From contig JAADFU010000121.1 in NCBI GenBank assembly GCA_013152715.1, forward strand, positions 1 through 55,292: a stretch of 55,292 nucleotides of DNA, written 5' to 3'. Below are positions 16,901-27,043 of this stretch, one piece after another. The notes beneath the pieces were generated by a model, which saw only the letters and a program-made list of their open reading frames with translations, was not told the DNA's origin and searched no databases. Source of the DNA: Calditrichota bacterium (GTDB lineage: Bacteria > Zhuqueibacterota > Zhuqueibacteria > Thermofontimicrobiales > Thermofontimicrobiaceae). Position 1 is the first letter of the stretch; the number at the start of each line of letters is the position of its first letter. A program made the translations under genes and the position numbers.

Positions 16901-18964
16901 CTATTTCAACAACAACATTTTTCGAGATGCAATGAATTCCCCGGCTTTTAACTGACAGATATAAACTCCAGTCACCACTTCATTGCCAAGCGCATCGCGG
17001 CCTTTCCATTTCAGGCGATAACTTCCGGCAGGCTGCTGCCCGGAAAATAGCGTTTTGATTTTTTGACCCTGCAAGTTAAAAATCGTCACTTCAACAGCGG
17101 CATTTTCCGGAAGTTGGTAGGAGATTTCGGTTTCGGGATTGAAAGGGTTGGGGTAATTTTGATCCAGATGAAACGTGGTCGGTGCAACAGCATTGTTTTG
17201 CTCTGATGTAACTTCTGCATTCACCACGCGATCGTCGAGGATCAATTGCTGAAATTGTACGCCGAGATTTGCCTTGCTAACATCATTTTTCTTTTTGAAA
17301 ATTAGATTCAATTCAAGCGTTCTGCCAGATAAAGTTTTTGTGTTAGCAAAAGCAACGCTCAAATCGTCGTTTCGATTTTTTGCAGCAAAAATGACATTTT
17401 CTTCTGCTAATCCTACCGAAACAAACTCAAATCCACCGGAATTGAATTGCAAGTCTATTTTCCCGGAAATCGCATTTCCGGAAATTTCGACCGTCAGTGG
17501 TACAACTAATCGATTCTCGTCTTTCGTTTCCACTGATTGAATCGCAATCCTGGCGTTCAACGGCGCGCTGCCGGGTCGGAAAAGCTGCCAGTTTCCGGTC
17601 ACGTCGCCGTAAACGATTCCAGTGAAATCCTGATCTGCCATGTCCGAATTCAGCGGATCAAAAACAAGCGAATCGGGTGCTGAATTCCAGTTCGTCTCTG
17701 TGACAGTAAAATTGTCCGGTACAAATGCCCAATCCTTTCCTATCGAAAATTGAGTAATGATGCCCACAGAATATTGTAGCACTTGGGAGGCATCGAACGG
17801 AGAGACGGAACCATTACCTGTCACATCCGCTGCAATTAGCTGCATCGGTGTCAATGTAATCAGCCCGACTGAATACTGCAATATTTTCGCCGCATCGAAA
17901 GGACTGATGCTCTGCGCCGCATCTCCTGCTTTCGTCGGTTGCAGCACATAAGAACCAGGCAACACATTCGCGAATTCGTAGTCCCCATTATTCGCCGACA
18001 CCGTTTGCAATCCATCCAGATGAATATCGGCATTATCAATCGGTTTATTGCCGTTATAATAATGAAGACTGCCACTTACTGTAAATCCGGCGCTAACGGT
18101 AAAACTGCCGTCTTGAAGAATAGCCACCGGGTCTCCTTCGTTGAAAGTTACGCTCACCAGATCAAGAGCGCTCGTCTGTCCGGCGGTAGCTGACGGATTT
18201 ACTTCGTATTCTATGTAAATCAAAATACCCTGTCCGCTGAGCGGCGAGACGTCAAATCCCCCAATTGTAATTTCACCGTCGGAAGTGGAAAAAGCAATAT
18301 TCGACCAGGAAGAAGTCATTGTTCCGTTTATCTGAACATCCATCGGGGCGATGATATTGGTGTCCGTTTCAACTTTTACCTCAAAAGCCAGAACTCCCTT
18401 TCCCGTGAGATCATCTTCGACCATCACCGGAATAAGCAGGGTCTGCCCGGAAGCTCCGGAAGTGTCATGAATCGCAACGTGAATCCCTTCTTCCTGTCCC
18501 GCGCGAAATGTTGCCGGCGTTGTCGTGGAACCGGACAAATCATCAGTGAAACCATTAATTGTGAACTGACCTTCCCCGGAGGCGCCGGATTTCACCGTAA
18601 AACTCAACTTCACCAGCGTACCCGTGGTCCCGGAATTGATTTGCCCGCTGGTGGTAAAGCCCGCTACGCGCAAATTGCCCGCGCTGGTCTGATTCACCTG
18701 TTTGTACATCCAGGCGTCCAACAAAGTGCCGGAAAAATCTGCGCTATTGTACTGCAACAGATTGCTGGGATAGTGAAAATCAAATCCTAACGCGTCGATG
18801 GTGTTTCCGGCCCCTGAAAGGGCAATTTCAACAGTAAAAGTTTCGCCCGGAGAATGTTCATACAAAGTCTGCGACGGGCTAACATCCCATGCCGCCAGCA
18901 AACTAGGAGAGAGAAAAAACAGAAGTGGTGCCATTAAGACCAGCACCAACATTAACCGTTTCAT
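16901..18964 (-). CDS. T9SS-sorted cohesin/dockerin protein without catalytic domain (scaffold-like)
   Basis: The 687-residue secreted protein has a signal peptide (1-24), two consecutive cohesin-like domains (about 26-160 and 163-293), and a CarboxypepD_reg-like unit (about 294-345). A dockerin-like pair follows with SISPFDAAKILQYSVG and the better-formed DVTGNGSVSPFDAS calcium loop, then a third cohesin-like sandwich (about 470-585) and the T9SS sorting domain (DQNYPNPFNPETEISYQLPE ... KMLLLK). Cohesins bind dockerins in cellulosomes; here both occur in one chain. No enzyme motif is seen, so an assembly role is inferred. It has a GGAGG site before the ATG. The 19079 protein upstream is a clear paralogue, and it is probably the last gene of a transcript that begins with the subtilisin gene. 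Cohesin calls rest on pattern resemblance. Confidence 0.8.
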   Translation of the reverse strand: MKRLMLVLVLMAPLLFFLSPSLLAAWDVSPSQTLYEHSPGETFTVEIALSGAGNTIDALGFDFHYPSNLLQYNSADFSGTLLDAWMYKQVNQTSAGNLRVAGFTTSGQINSGTTGTLVKLSFTVKSGASGEGQFTINGFTDDLSGSTTTPATFRAGQEEGIHVAIHDTSGASGQTLLIPVMVEDDLTGKGVLAFEVKVETDTNIIAPMDVQINGTMTSSWSNIAFSTSDGEITIGGFDVSPLSGQGILIYIEYEVNPSATAGQTSALDLVSVTFNEGDPVAILQDGSFTVSAGFTVSGSLHYYNGNKPIDNADIHLDGLQTVSANNGDYEFANVLPGSYVLQPTKAGDAAQSISPFDAAKILQYSVGLITLTPMQLIAADVTGNGSVSPFDASQVLQYSVGIITQFSIGKDWAFVPDNFTVTETNWNSAPDSLVFDPLNSDMADQDFTGIVYGDVTGNWQLFRPGSAPLNARIAIQSVETKDENRLVVPLTVEISGNAISGKIDLQFNSGGFEFVSVGLAEENVIFAAKNRNDDLSVAFANTKTLSGRTLELNLIFKKKNDVSKANLGVQFQQLILDDRVVNAEVTSEQNNAVAPTTFHLDQNYPNPFNPETEISYQLPENAAVEVTIFNLQGQKIKTLFSGQQPAGSYRLKWKGRDALGNEVVTGVYICQLKAGEFIASRKMLLLK

Positions 18965-19078
18965 GAATTGCCTCCAATTTTAAATAATATTTTTCACTAG
19001 TACAAATTAAACGATGAAATAAGTAGCCACAATAGTATTCGTTCTCGAATCTATTAAGTGATATTTTTTCCCAAAAAT

Positions 19079-20737
19079 TCAGCGAATGAACAGCATCTTT
19101 TTCACAGCCCGAAAATCACCAGCATTTAGTTGGTAAAAATAAACGCCGCTGGCAACAGTCTGCCCTTTTTCATCAAGTCCGTCCCAAACAACATGATGCT
19201 CGCCCGTTCCCATTTTTCCGGAAATTAATGTCCGAATTCGCTGCCCCTTCGTGTTGAAAACTTGCAGCAAAACCTTCTCCTGTCCTGCCAGAAAAAATTG
19301 AATTGTCGTTTCCGGATTGAACGGATTGGGGTAATTTTGTTCGAGACGAAAAGAAGACGGAACGGGCTGCGCATTTTCGTTTGCGCCGATTAATTGAGCG
19401 CGAGACTCATTAATAATTGCAGTTGAAATTTCGATTTGAGGGTATCCTCCGGCGTGAGAACTTTTTTTCTCAAAAATTAGCATTACTTTCACGGGCTGAT
19501 TTTTGAGCGAATAAGCTGAAGCAAACGCCACATCAATATTGCCAGATTTCGCGCCCGCTTTGAATAATAGATTACCACGATTTCCGCCAATAACTGCTTC
19601 TGAAAATTTGAAATCAGTCGCAGTGTAATGCATTTCAATCTGCCCGGCAAATGTCTCATCGCTGAAATTTAAAATAAGCGGAATGCCAATTTTGCTTTCT
19701 GAAATCATTCCCGGAGATTCCAACTGATAGCGTACCTGGACGGGCGCTTGTTTTTTCAATCCTCCGCTCCAGTTCCCGGTCACGTCGCCAAGAACAATAG
19801 CCTTGAAATCCACTCCAGTTGTGTCTCGATCTAACGGCTTGAGTTCGATCGAATCCGGCGCAGAATTCCAATTTGTTTCATTTAACGAATACAAAAACGG
19901 CAAGAAAAACCAATCTCGGCCGACAGGAAACGATTCAATGAGCCCGACACTGTACTGCAAGATATAGGAAGCATCAAAAGGAGATACGGATCCATTCCCC
20001 GAAACGTCGCCGGCGATCAATTGATAGGGATTCAACTCGATGAGTCCTACCGCATATTGCAAAATTTTAGCTGCATCAAACGGAGAAATGCTTCCGCCGG
20101 TATTGTCAATTTTTGCCGGCTTGATGACATAATTTCCGGCCGGTATTTGTGAAAAAGAAAATTCCCCGCTGGAATTCGTGCTGCTGATAAAATTCGCCAG
20201 AACGGCGCTCACCCCTGGGACAGGAAAGAGATTGTTGTAATAACGAACATAGCCGGTGACAGAAAATCCGGCTGATGGAACGCGGAAAAGCGCCGAGTCT
20301 CCCACTGCGTCAACGAGATCGTCAGTGAAGCTATTGGGGAAAATATACCCTTCTCCCGAAACCGATGGTTCCACTTCAAAAACCACATTCACCAATTTGC
20401 CGGTCGTTCCGGAATTAATCTGCCCCGTCGTCGTAAATCCGGCGATTCGCAGGACGCCATCAGAAAGCAACTGCGCCTGCTTGAACATCCACGGTTCCAA
20501 AACAGTCCCTTCGAAATAAGCCCTGCGGAAATTGAGCAATGTCCCCGGATAAGTCAAATCAAATCCCATGGCATCAATGGTATTTCCGTCGCCGCCAATC
20601 GTCAGCGCCACGACAAAGCTGTCTCCTGGACTATATTCGTAAGTGTCAGCGGACGGCGCCACCTGCCAATTTCCCAATGATACCGAAAATAGCAGTAGGC
20701 AAAAACTGAAAATGAAGTAAAAAGTTTTCCTTCGCAT
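19079..20737 (-). CDS. T9SS-sorted cohesin/dockerin protein without catalytic domain, paralogue of the 16901 product
   Basis: At 552 residues this is a shorter version of its downstream neighbour: signal peptide (1-21), one N-terminal cohesin-like domain (about 24-160), a CarboxypepD_reg-like unit, a dockerin-like pair (ISPFDAAKILQYAVG and DVSGNGSVSPFDASYILQY), a second cohesin-like domain (about 335-455) and a T9SS sorting domain ending KMLFIR. The shared phrases TGQINSGTTG and ILQYSVGLI show tandem duplication with the 16901 gene, which has one extra cohesin. It has a strong AAGGAG site and starts only 31 bases after the subtilisin stop codon, so the two are cotranscribed. The role is inferred to be structural assembly at the cell surface. 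Confidence 0.8.
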   Translation of the reverse strand: MRRKTFYFIFSFCLLLFSVSLGNWQVAPSADTYEYSPGDSFVVALTIGGDGNTIDAMGFDLTYPGTLLNFRRAYFEGTVLEPWMFKQAQLLSDGVLRIAGFTTTGQINSGTTGKLVNVVFEVEPSVSGEGYIFPNSFTDDLVDAVGDSALFRVPSAGFSVTGYVRYYNNLFPVPGVSAVLANFISSTNSSGEFSFSQIPAGNYVIKPAKIDNTGGSISPFDAAKILQYAVGLIELNPYQLIAGDVSGNGSVSPFDASYILQYSVGLIESFPVGRDWFFLPFLYSLNETNWNSAPDSIELKPLDRDTTGVDFKAIVLGDVTGNWSGGLKKQAPVQVRYQLESPGMISESKIGIPLILNFSDETFAGQIEMHYTATDFKFSEAVIGGNRGNLLFKAGAKSGNIDVAFASAYSLKNQPVKVMLIFEKKSSHAGGYPQIEISTAIINESRAQLIGANENAQPVPSSFRLEQNYPNPFNPETTIQFFLAGQEKVLLQVFNTKGQRIRTLISGKMGTGEHHVVWDGLDEKGQTVASGVYFYQLNAGDFRAVKKMLFIR

Positions 20738-20768
20738 GGTGCTCTCCTTAATTTGTTAAATTAAATTT

Positions 20769-23700
20769 CTATTTGATCAACGTCATCTTACGCATTTTTT
20801 TGAAGCTTGTTGTTTCAATGCTGAAAAAATACAGACCGGATACCACATCGCGATTGCGCGCGTCTTTTCCGTCCCAGACAATTTCATACGAACCCGGCTG
20901 CTGGAGTTTGTTGACCAAAGTTTCTATGACTTGGCCATTTACATTGTAAATTTTTATCGCTACCTGTGTGGCTTCGGGAATTTCGTACGAAATCACCGTT
21001 TCCATGTTAAACGGATTTGGGTAATTTTGCCCCAGACGATACGTTCGGAGATTGTTACTTTCACTAACCTTCTCCCGCTGATTGGCCTTTTCAAAAGTAA
21101 AAGTTTCCACCTCGGCGCCGACAATATCGCCTGTCAGATTGTAGAGCCAGCAAGCGAATTTTTCCTGTTGCGGATTTCTAACGCGAAAAGTCAATTCGAC
21201 CAGATTTTCTTCTCCGCTGATTTCAGTAATCTCATCGTGAAAACCGCCGATGCGCAGCACGCCTGAAAGAATTTTATGGCTACCGAATGCCTGCCACCCT
21301 TTTGTCGCATTCCCTGAAGTCGCTGAAACGAATTCCAGTCCGTTTTCTGAAAATCCCAAATCCATGCCAAAAACTTGCAATGCCGCAGATTCATCAAGCC
21401 TGACGCCGATTTTCAATTCATCATCTTTTTCCGCGGGCAAAGAAACTAACTTTACTGTTCGAGTTGATTTATTCTTTGCCAAACTTCCTTCCGGCGGACA
21501 AGCCAGCGGAGGAGTCAAGCCGTCCAGATAGGCTGTAAAAATAACCAATGCATCTCCCGGCGTAATATCATTGTCGCAATTGGCGTCTCCGGCGAGAACG
21601 GCGCATTCGGTATTGCATTCGCCTTCCGGAGGTGTACCGCCTTGGAGATAAGTTTGAAACACACAAAGCGCATCCCCAGGCGTAATGTCGCCGTCCATGT
21701 TTGGATCGCCTAATTCGCAAGCAGGTTGACAGGTAAAAGTTCCGGAGCAATTGTTCAATCCAACGATATCGTCGGTCAGAAACGTCAAATTCAAGACGCA
21801 AGTTTCTCCTTCGCCGCATTGATTGACGAGTAATTTGACAAAAACAAGCGTCCCGCTGCTGTTGGTGTCAATTGGAACCGGATCAAATCCACCAATATTC
21901 ACGACGCCGGGTGCGTTTTCCTTTCCGTCTAAATAATCAAAATCTGTGGTTAAATTACCGGCTTGCACACCTAAATAACTCAATTTTTCGCTGCAATAAT
22001 GAAATTTAAATCCAAAGGCATCAATGGAATCCGGATTTTGCTCGATGAGAATCGGCACCAACAAAGTATCGCCCGCGACTCCTGAGACATCACCGACCTT
22101 GATGTAAGGCGGCACACATTCATGCGAAAAAGTTGCGCCGGTGATAATTATTGAAAAATTCTGAGAGCCACCTTGCAGTTGACCGGCGTGACGCACAACA
22201 ATACGATAATTCCCGCTTTCAGGACTTTCGACAAAAACCTGCTCTTCTGTATCAACGTTGTTATTGCCGGAAACCGCCGCTTGTGAGGGATTGTCAGGAG
22301 AAAGTTTCCAGGGATAATAAACCGTTCCGCTATTCAAAGCAGTTACGCGAAGATTCAAATCGTTTACCAGAACCGGAGTTCGCAAATTCAATTGCGCGGC
22401 TGGCGCGGTACCCGGTGGGTCGGTCCAGGCAATCGTTACACGCAACGGATCCACACCATCGGACTGCACAAAAATCACTGTTGAATCACCCTGATTGAGA
22501 GTCAGTTCCTGAATTGTACTCGTGTCTTGAACATCGACAGAAATGAGCTCTGCTGCTTTTTTGGTATTCAACAATCCCCATCCGTAAGAATAATCGGGTC
22601 CGGGATGACCGCCGGCTTCGTCTGCCGAATGGATCACTATCGCTTTGAGCGTCGCCGCACGCATTAAAATGCCGTCGTGTGTGTTTTGATAATGCTGTTG
22701 CAACAAAATCAGCGAACCGGCAGTATTAGGCGCTGCCATGGAAGTTCCACTGTAACGAGTATAATCTGAATCAAAATCATCGTCGCAAGAGTAGAGCGAA
22801 ATCCCGTTTGCCACAATATCAGGCTTGATTCTCCCGTCATCAGTTGGGCCCCAGGAACTAAAATCTGACATGATTACGTCTGCTGGCTGACTGTAGCCCG
22901 CAGGAATATCCCGTACTGCGCCGATAGTCATAATATTTTTTGCCGTGGCACCGCCGCCGGGCAGACAATCAAATCCCTCCGCTCCGCCGTCAGGCTGCCG
23001 CGTCACCGTGCTCAAAACCCACCCGTTATTGTTGTCGTAAACCCAGTGTTCTTCGCCCGGCACGGGTCCCTCATCATTGCGGTCATTTCCCGCGGATTTA
23101 ATAATCAAATAGTAAGGCGCATTGTAAGCTATTTCGTCCCATGTTTGAGATTGGTCGCTATAAAAACCGAAATTGTAATCCTCGGTCTCGCTTATTGAAG
23201 GGTCTCCAAACCATGCCCAGCGATTATCTCCCCGATAGCCGTAAATCCAACCTGTGATGTAACTATAAGAATGGTTAGAAACTAATAATCCGTTTGCAGC
23301 GGCATTGGCCATTTCGGAGTCGTCGTCGTTCCACTCATACGCATGCAAATTAGCCTGTCCAGCCATGCCTTTTGCGTCAGAATCCACGCCGCTGGCGATC
23401 ATAGTTCCGGCGACGTGTGTGGAATGTGACGAAGTTGAGGACGAATAATCCATTTGCGTCACCCGGCCTCCAAATTCCTGATGTGAAAGCAAAACGCCCC
23501 CGCCGTCCCACTCTCCGAGATAAAGCCCATTCCCGGTAAGAGACAAACCGGCAGAGCCGCCCGGCCAGACGTCATCCGTGGATACTGTTTTTGCGGCATC
23601 CAAATTATCAGTGACGTAATATCGCGGACGTCCATTCAGGAGATTTTGAATTTCAATGATTTCTCCGTTGTCAAATTCAGAACGTACAGGGTAACCTTTG

Positions 23701-23876
23701 GACTGCGCCCAATTCACCGCGGCGTGTTTTTTTTGAGAGAATTCTTGCTGGTATTTCTGTTTTAAGTTGAGTAATTGCGCCCTGTTGGTTTGCGGATGTT
23801 GCGGACTTTGCGCCCCGCCGACAAAAACAGCGAGGGCAACAATTATCAGCAATGCAAATAGCAACTTTATAGACAT
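20769..23876 (-). CDS. Subtilisin-like (S8) serine protease with cohesin-dockerin-cohesin tail and T9SS sorting domain
   Basis: The 1035-residue secreted peptidase has a signal peptide (1-22) and propeptide, then an S8 domain (about 100-440) with a complete triad: Asp124 in LGEWDGGG, His151 in HSTHVAGT and Ser379 in SGTSMAAP, plus oxyanion Asn264 in KSAGND. A beta-sandwich of the pre-peptidase type follows (to about 600). Then come a cohesin-like domain, a Cys-containing dockerin (GDPNMDGDITPGDALCVF and GDANCDNDITPGDAL), a second cohesin-like domain and the T9SS sorting domain (QNYPNPFNMETVISYEIPE ... KMTLIK). The ATG at 23876 has an AAGGAGGGG site; the upstream TTG is rejected. It is the first gene of the likely transcript continuing into the two scaffold-like genes. 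Protease identity is firm. Confidence 0.92.
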   Translation of the reverse strand: MSIKLLFALLIIVALAVFVGGAQSPQHPQTNRAQLLNLKQKYQQEFSQKKHAAVNWAQSKGYPVRSEFDNGEIIEIQNLLNGRPRYYVTDNLDAAKTVSTDDVWPGGSAGLSLTGNGLYLGEWDGGGVLLSHQEFGGRVTQMDYSSSTSSHSTHVAGTMIASGVDSDAKGMAGQANLHAYEWNDDDSEMANAAANGLLVSNHSYSYITGWIYGYRGDNRWAWFGDPSISETEDYNFGFYSDQSQTWDEIAYNAPYYLIIKSAGNDRNDEGPVPGEEHWVYDNNNGWVLSTVTRQPDGGAEGFDCLPGGGATAKNIMTIGAVRDIPAGYSQPADVIMSDFSSWGPTDDGRIKPDIVANGISLYSCDDDFDSDYTRYSGTSMAAPNTAGSLILLQQHYQNTHDGILMRAATLKAIVIHSADEAGGHPGPDYSYGWGLLNTKKAAELISVDVQDTSTIQELTLNQGDSTVIFVQSDGVDPLRVTIAWTDPPGTAPAAQLNLRTPVLVNDLNLRVTALNSGTVYYPWKLSPDNPSQAAVSGNNNVDTEEQVFVESPESGNYRIVVRHAGQLQGGSQNFSIIITGATFSHECVPPYIKVGDVSGVAGDTLLVPILIEQNPDSIDAFGFKFHYCSEKLSYLGVQAGNLTTDFDYLDGKENAPGVVNIGGFDPVPIDTNSSGTLVFVKLLVNQCGEGETCVLNLTFLTDDIVGLNNCSGTFTCQPACELGDPNMDGDITPGDALCVFQTYLQGGTPPEGECNTECAVLAGDANCDNDITPGDALVIFTAYLDGLTPPLACPPEGSLAKNKSTRTVKLVSLPAEKDDELKIGVRLDESAALQVFGMDLGFSENGLEFVSATSGNATKGWQAFGSHKILSGVLRIGGFHDEITEISGEENLVELTFRVRNPQQEKFACWLYNLTGDIVGAEVETFTFEKANQREKVSESNNLRTYRLGQNYPNPFNMETVISYEIPEATQVAIKIYNVNGQVIETLVNKLQQPGSYEIVWDGKDARNRDVVSGLYFFSIETTSFKKMRKMTLIK

Positions 23877-23954
23877 GACTACCCCTCCTTGCAAGAAATT
23901 TTATGTAATTAAATTACAACATGCTGCGTTAAGGTTTTGCTAAATTTACAAAAG

Positions 23955-23988
23955 CACTGACAGCCGAACAGAATCAACTGTCAGCGAG
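23955..23988 (-). terminator. Short hairpin after the M14 carboxypeptidase gene
   Basis: CTGACAG (23957-23963) pairs with CTGTCAG (23978-23984); on the minus strand the stem extends by a G-U and a C-G pair and is followed by TTTT. It lies about 45 bases past the stop and probably separates this unit from the subtilisin gene. Confidence 0.5.
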
Positions 23989-24028
23989 TAGTCGTTTCAG
24001 ATAAAAAAAATGTTTTTCCAAAATACTT

Positions 24029-26956
24029 TTATTTCATCAACAAAATTTTCCTTGATAGTCTAAAATGATTTACGAACATTTTAATCAAATAAACGCCGGA
24101 ACTGAGAACATGTCCGGCATCGTTCTTCCCGTCCCAGACGAGTTCATGCACGCCGACAGTTTGATCCGCGGAAACAAGAGTTCGCACTTTTTGGCCCATA
24201 GTATTAAAAATGGAAATCTCAACACGCCCGGGCGCGGCTAATTGATAATTAATGCGAGTCTCCATATTGAACGGATTGGGGTAATTTTGCTCGAGAAAGT
24301 AACCATCGATTTTTTGCGCCTCTTCGGGAGCATTGATGGAAGTCGGCGTCAGATCAAAATGAAGCGGCGCGGATTCAGCTTTCTCTACATCATCCTTAAA
24401 ATTCATCGCCCAGATTTCGCCGCCGCCGTAAGCCTGATCCCGCGGCTGAAACTGTAATTTAGCCAAAAGATGTTTGTCGTGACCGCTGACGTTATCCCCG
24501 GTGAATCCGCCCAATCGAATTACCCCCGCAAAAGGTTCGGCCGCGTCAAATTCTTGCCAGGTCTCCGTAACTTCGCCTGCTTGCGCTGCGACAAATTTCA
24601 ACAAATGGTCGGGAAAACCAATGTCAATTCCAAAAGCGTCCATTTGCACAGCGCTGTCCACAAAAACGCCAAAAGTCATCGTCAATGAATCCGACGATGC
24701 AATTTTCTCAAACCAGATATTTCTTTTGACGGTATTGGAATCTCCGGAAAATCCATTTGTTGGCAGACAATCAAGCGGTGGATTTTTCCCGTTAAGATAG
24801 GCGCGAAAAATATAAAGCGCATCCCCGGGGGTAACTCCGTTAGGAGAACAGTTAATATCCGCGGCGAATTCCGCGCAGGGATTTGAGCAAGAAGAATCCG
24901 CGGGAAATGAACCCGACAGATATCGAAAAAACGCGCAAAACGCATCGCCGGGAGTGATGTCACCATCCATGTTGACGTCTCCCAACTGACAATCTGACGG
25001 AGCGCCGGTCACTACAATATCTTCCAATTGGCTCCAACCGCCCCATTGGTCGTCCGCGTCCTTGGCACGAACGCGGTAGTAATATGTCCCGGGAAGTTTG
25101 CCGGAAATAGAAAAACTGGCAGTCGTCAAATTATCCGATAACGTCGTGTCGTTGCTAAAAAATGGCACCGGATAAATATCGTCAAAATAAATACCCTCTC
25201 CGGTAACGTAGGCGTCCGTCACATAATGCAGCCGAACAATAATACTTTGTCCGGCGAATCCGCTCAAATCGAAAACCGCTTGCGCCCAGCCATTGGAATC
25301 GCCGGTAATGCCGTTGCCCATGTTATTTCCGTTGGGATTTGTCGTCGTAGTAATATTTCCGGGAATACTCTGATAATTGGCGCCGCCATCAGAGGAGACT
25401 TCGACGTAGGCATAGTCCCAATCTTTCTCAATGTCGTACCAGGCGTTAAATGTCAACGCCATGCCGGCGCTCACAATCAGCGGGAATTTGAGTGTCGCCG
25501 TATGGTTCAAATTGTCGCCCATTTGCGAGTACAAACTCTTGGGCGCGCTGTTTGCCCGTACAGAGCTAATTTCAAAACCGTGCATGTTCCAGCGCGCGTC
25601 GGCGTCATCACCCAAATCCGTCACCAGCGTATCTCCGCTCAATTCATCTAATTGATAAGCGACGGCGGGATTCACCGGATCGTCCTGAATTGTCCAACTC
25701 ACGGTGTAATTTCCGTCATCGTCGCTGCCTAATTCGTTTATCGCGGGCACAGCCGGCGGATTAATGCGGTACGGATTTTCAGCAATGAGGCCGGCGATCC
25801 TGGCGACATAAAGATTCGGGCCAAGATTTTCCTGCACGATCTGCGGAAGATCACTCTCCGGCGGCCAAAAATCAGCGCCAATTTCCGGCGTAAAACCAAA
25901 AATCATGTTCTTCTCCGTCTGCTCACCATAAAAATAGTCGTCCGAATCTCCATTAGTTCCATAAATAACTCCCATAGCGAAATTTCCGGGCAGATACCCA
26001 TTGTACGCCACGCAATTGCGCGCAATTTGCATGAAGACATCGTGATGCGGCGTATTTTGCGGGACGTATCCCCACGGGAAAAGCCACATTTTGCCGTAGC
26101 TGTGGTACATGAGCGAAATCACAAAATGATGCGACATGCACAATTGTCGCAAAGCCTGAGTCTCCGGCTCGGAAAAAGCGCTCGTCCCGCGGTAAATATT
26201 GGACGACGGATCCGGACTGGAGCCGCTGTTGTCGTAGCCCCATTTGTAGCCAAAATTCCGATTCAAATCAACGCCGTAGCTACCGTCACCGTTGTTGCGG
26301 CGATTTTTGCGCCACATGGGATCAGTGGTTTCCACGTAAACATGGCCATCCGGATTGGTTGTCGGAATCAGCCACAGTTCCCGGTTGTCCACCAAAAAAG
26401 TGACTTCCGCATCGGTCCCGTAATTCGTCACCAGATAATTCAAAAAATAAAGAATCACTTCCGGCGTTGCTACCTCCCGGGCGTGGATGTTGGCGACGTA
26501 AAGCACATCCGGCTCATCCGCTTCTTCCTGAGTCGGATTGTCAGAGACTTTGACCGCCCAAATATCGCGCCCTTCGATGCTCTGACCGATGCTGGTTATC
26601 GTCGTAATATTGGGATAAGCCGCGTGTACTTGATTGATTTCAGCGACCATTTCCTGATAGGTGTGATAGTCGCCCATGTCGCCGTCCAGCCCCACATTTT
26701 CCTGATAAGTTTTCCGTAAATTTTTATCCAAAATTTCAAACTCAAAACCGCGCTCGCGAAGAAATTGCATGTCTTCATTTGTCGCCACAATATCAGCAAA
26801 ACGCTTGAAATTGCGCGTGGCAAAATCGAGATCGTACGAATGCAGTAATTTGGCATCTTCCACACTGAAGAGTTTCACTCGAATCAATTGCTTCTCTTGA
26901 CCAAAACTGACGGAAATGAATCCCGCCAATAGCGCACACAACAGAAATCGTTTCAT
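24029..26956 (-). CDS. M14 zinc carboxypeptidase with dockerin-cohesin tail and T9SS sorting domain
   Basis: The 975-residue secreted protein begins with a signal peptide (1-19) and a propeptide, then an M14 domain (about 95-400). Zinc ligands are His158 and Glu161 in NIHAREVATPE and His285 in MYHSYG; substrate Arg233 lies in VDLNRNFG and catalytic Glu358 in GFTPEIGAD, so it should be active on C-terminal residues. Next is a jelly-roll region like that of immune inhibitor A (about 420-610), then a Cys-containing dockerin (GDVNMDGDITPGDAF and AADINCSPNGVTPGDAL), one cohesin-like domain and the T9SS sorting domain ending KILLMK. Unlike its neighbours it lacks the cohesin before the dockerin. 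GGAGAAAG precedes the ATG. It probably forms its own transcription unit. Confidence 0.92.
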   Translation of the reverse strand: MKRFLLCALLAGFISVSFGQEKQLIRVKLFSVEDAKLLHSYDLDFATRNFKRFADIVATNEDMQFLRERGFEFEILDKNLRKTYQENVGLDGDMGDYHTYQEMVAEINQVHAAYPNITTITSIGQSIEGRDIWAVKVSDNPTQEEADEPDVLYVANIHAREVATPEVILYFLNYLVTNYGTDAEVTFLVDNRELWLIPTTNPDGHVYVETTDPMWRKNRRNNGDGSYGVDLNRNFGYKWGYDNSGSSPDPSSNIYRGTSAFSEPETQALRQLCMSHHFVISLMYHSYGKMWLFPWGYVPQNTPHHDVFMQIARNCVAYNGYLPGNFAMGVIYGTNGDSDDYFYGEQTEKNMIFGFTPEIGADFWPPESDLPQIVQENLGPNLYVARIAGLIAENPYRINPPAVPAINELGSDDDGNYTVSWTIQDDPVNPAVAYQLDELSGDTLVTDLGDDADARWNMHGFEISSVRANSAPKSLYSQMGDNLNHTATLKFPLIVSAGMALTFNAWYDIEKDWDYAYVEVSSDGGANYQSIPGNITTTTNPNGNNMGNGITGDSNGWAQAVFDLSGFAGQSIIVRLHYVTDAYVTGEGIYFDDIYPVPFFSNDTTLSDNLTTASFSISGKLPGTYYYRVRAKDADDQWGGWSQLEDIVVTGAPSDCQLGDVNMDGDITPGDAFCAFFRYLSGSFPADSSCSNPCAEFAADINCSPNGVTPGDALYIFRAYLNGKNPPLDCLPTNGFSGDSNTVKRNIWFEKIASSDSLTMTFGVFVDSAVQMDAFGIDIGFPDHLLKFVAAQAGEVTETWQEFDAAEPFAGVIRLGGFTGDNVSGHDKHLLAKLQFQPRDQAYGGGEIWAMNFKDDVEKAESAPLHFDLTPTSINAPEEAQKIDGYFLEQNYPNPFNMETRINYQLAAPGRVEISIFNTMGQKVRTLVSADQTVGVHELVWDGKNDAGHVLSSGVYLIKMFVNHFRLSRKILLMK

Positions 26957-27043
26957 GTTACTTTCTCCGGTAAATTTACTTTCTCACTGTAATTTATTAG
27001 ATGCTTCACTTTAGAGGTATTGAATAATTTTTTTGACAATTCA

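Noticed and set aside
18965-19078. Terminator between the two scaffold-like genes
   Set aside because: Only a 5-base stem (ATTCG/CGAAT) without a T-run on the minus strand; too weak to call.
26027-26719. 230-codon plus-strand open frame opposite the M14 gene
   Set aside because: Antisense to a gene with intact catalytic residues; His/Arg/Ile-rich translation typical of a shadow frame.
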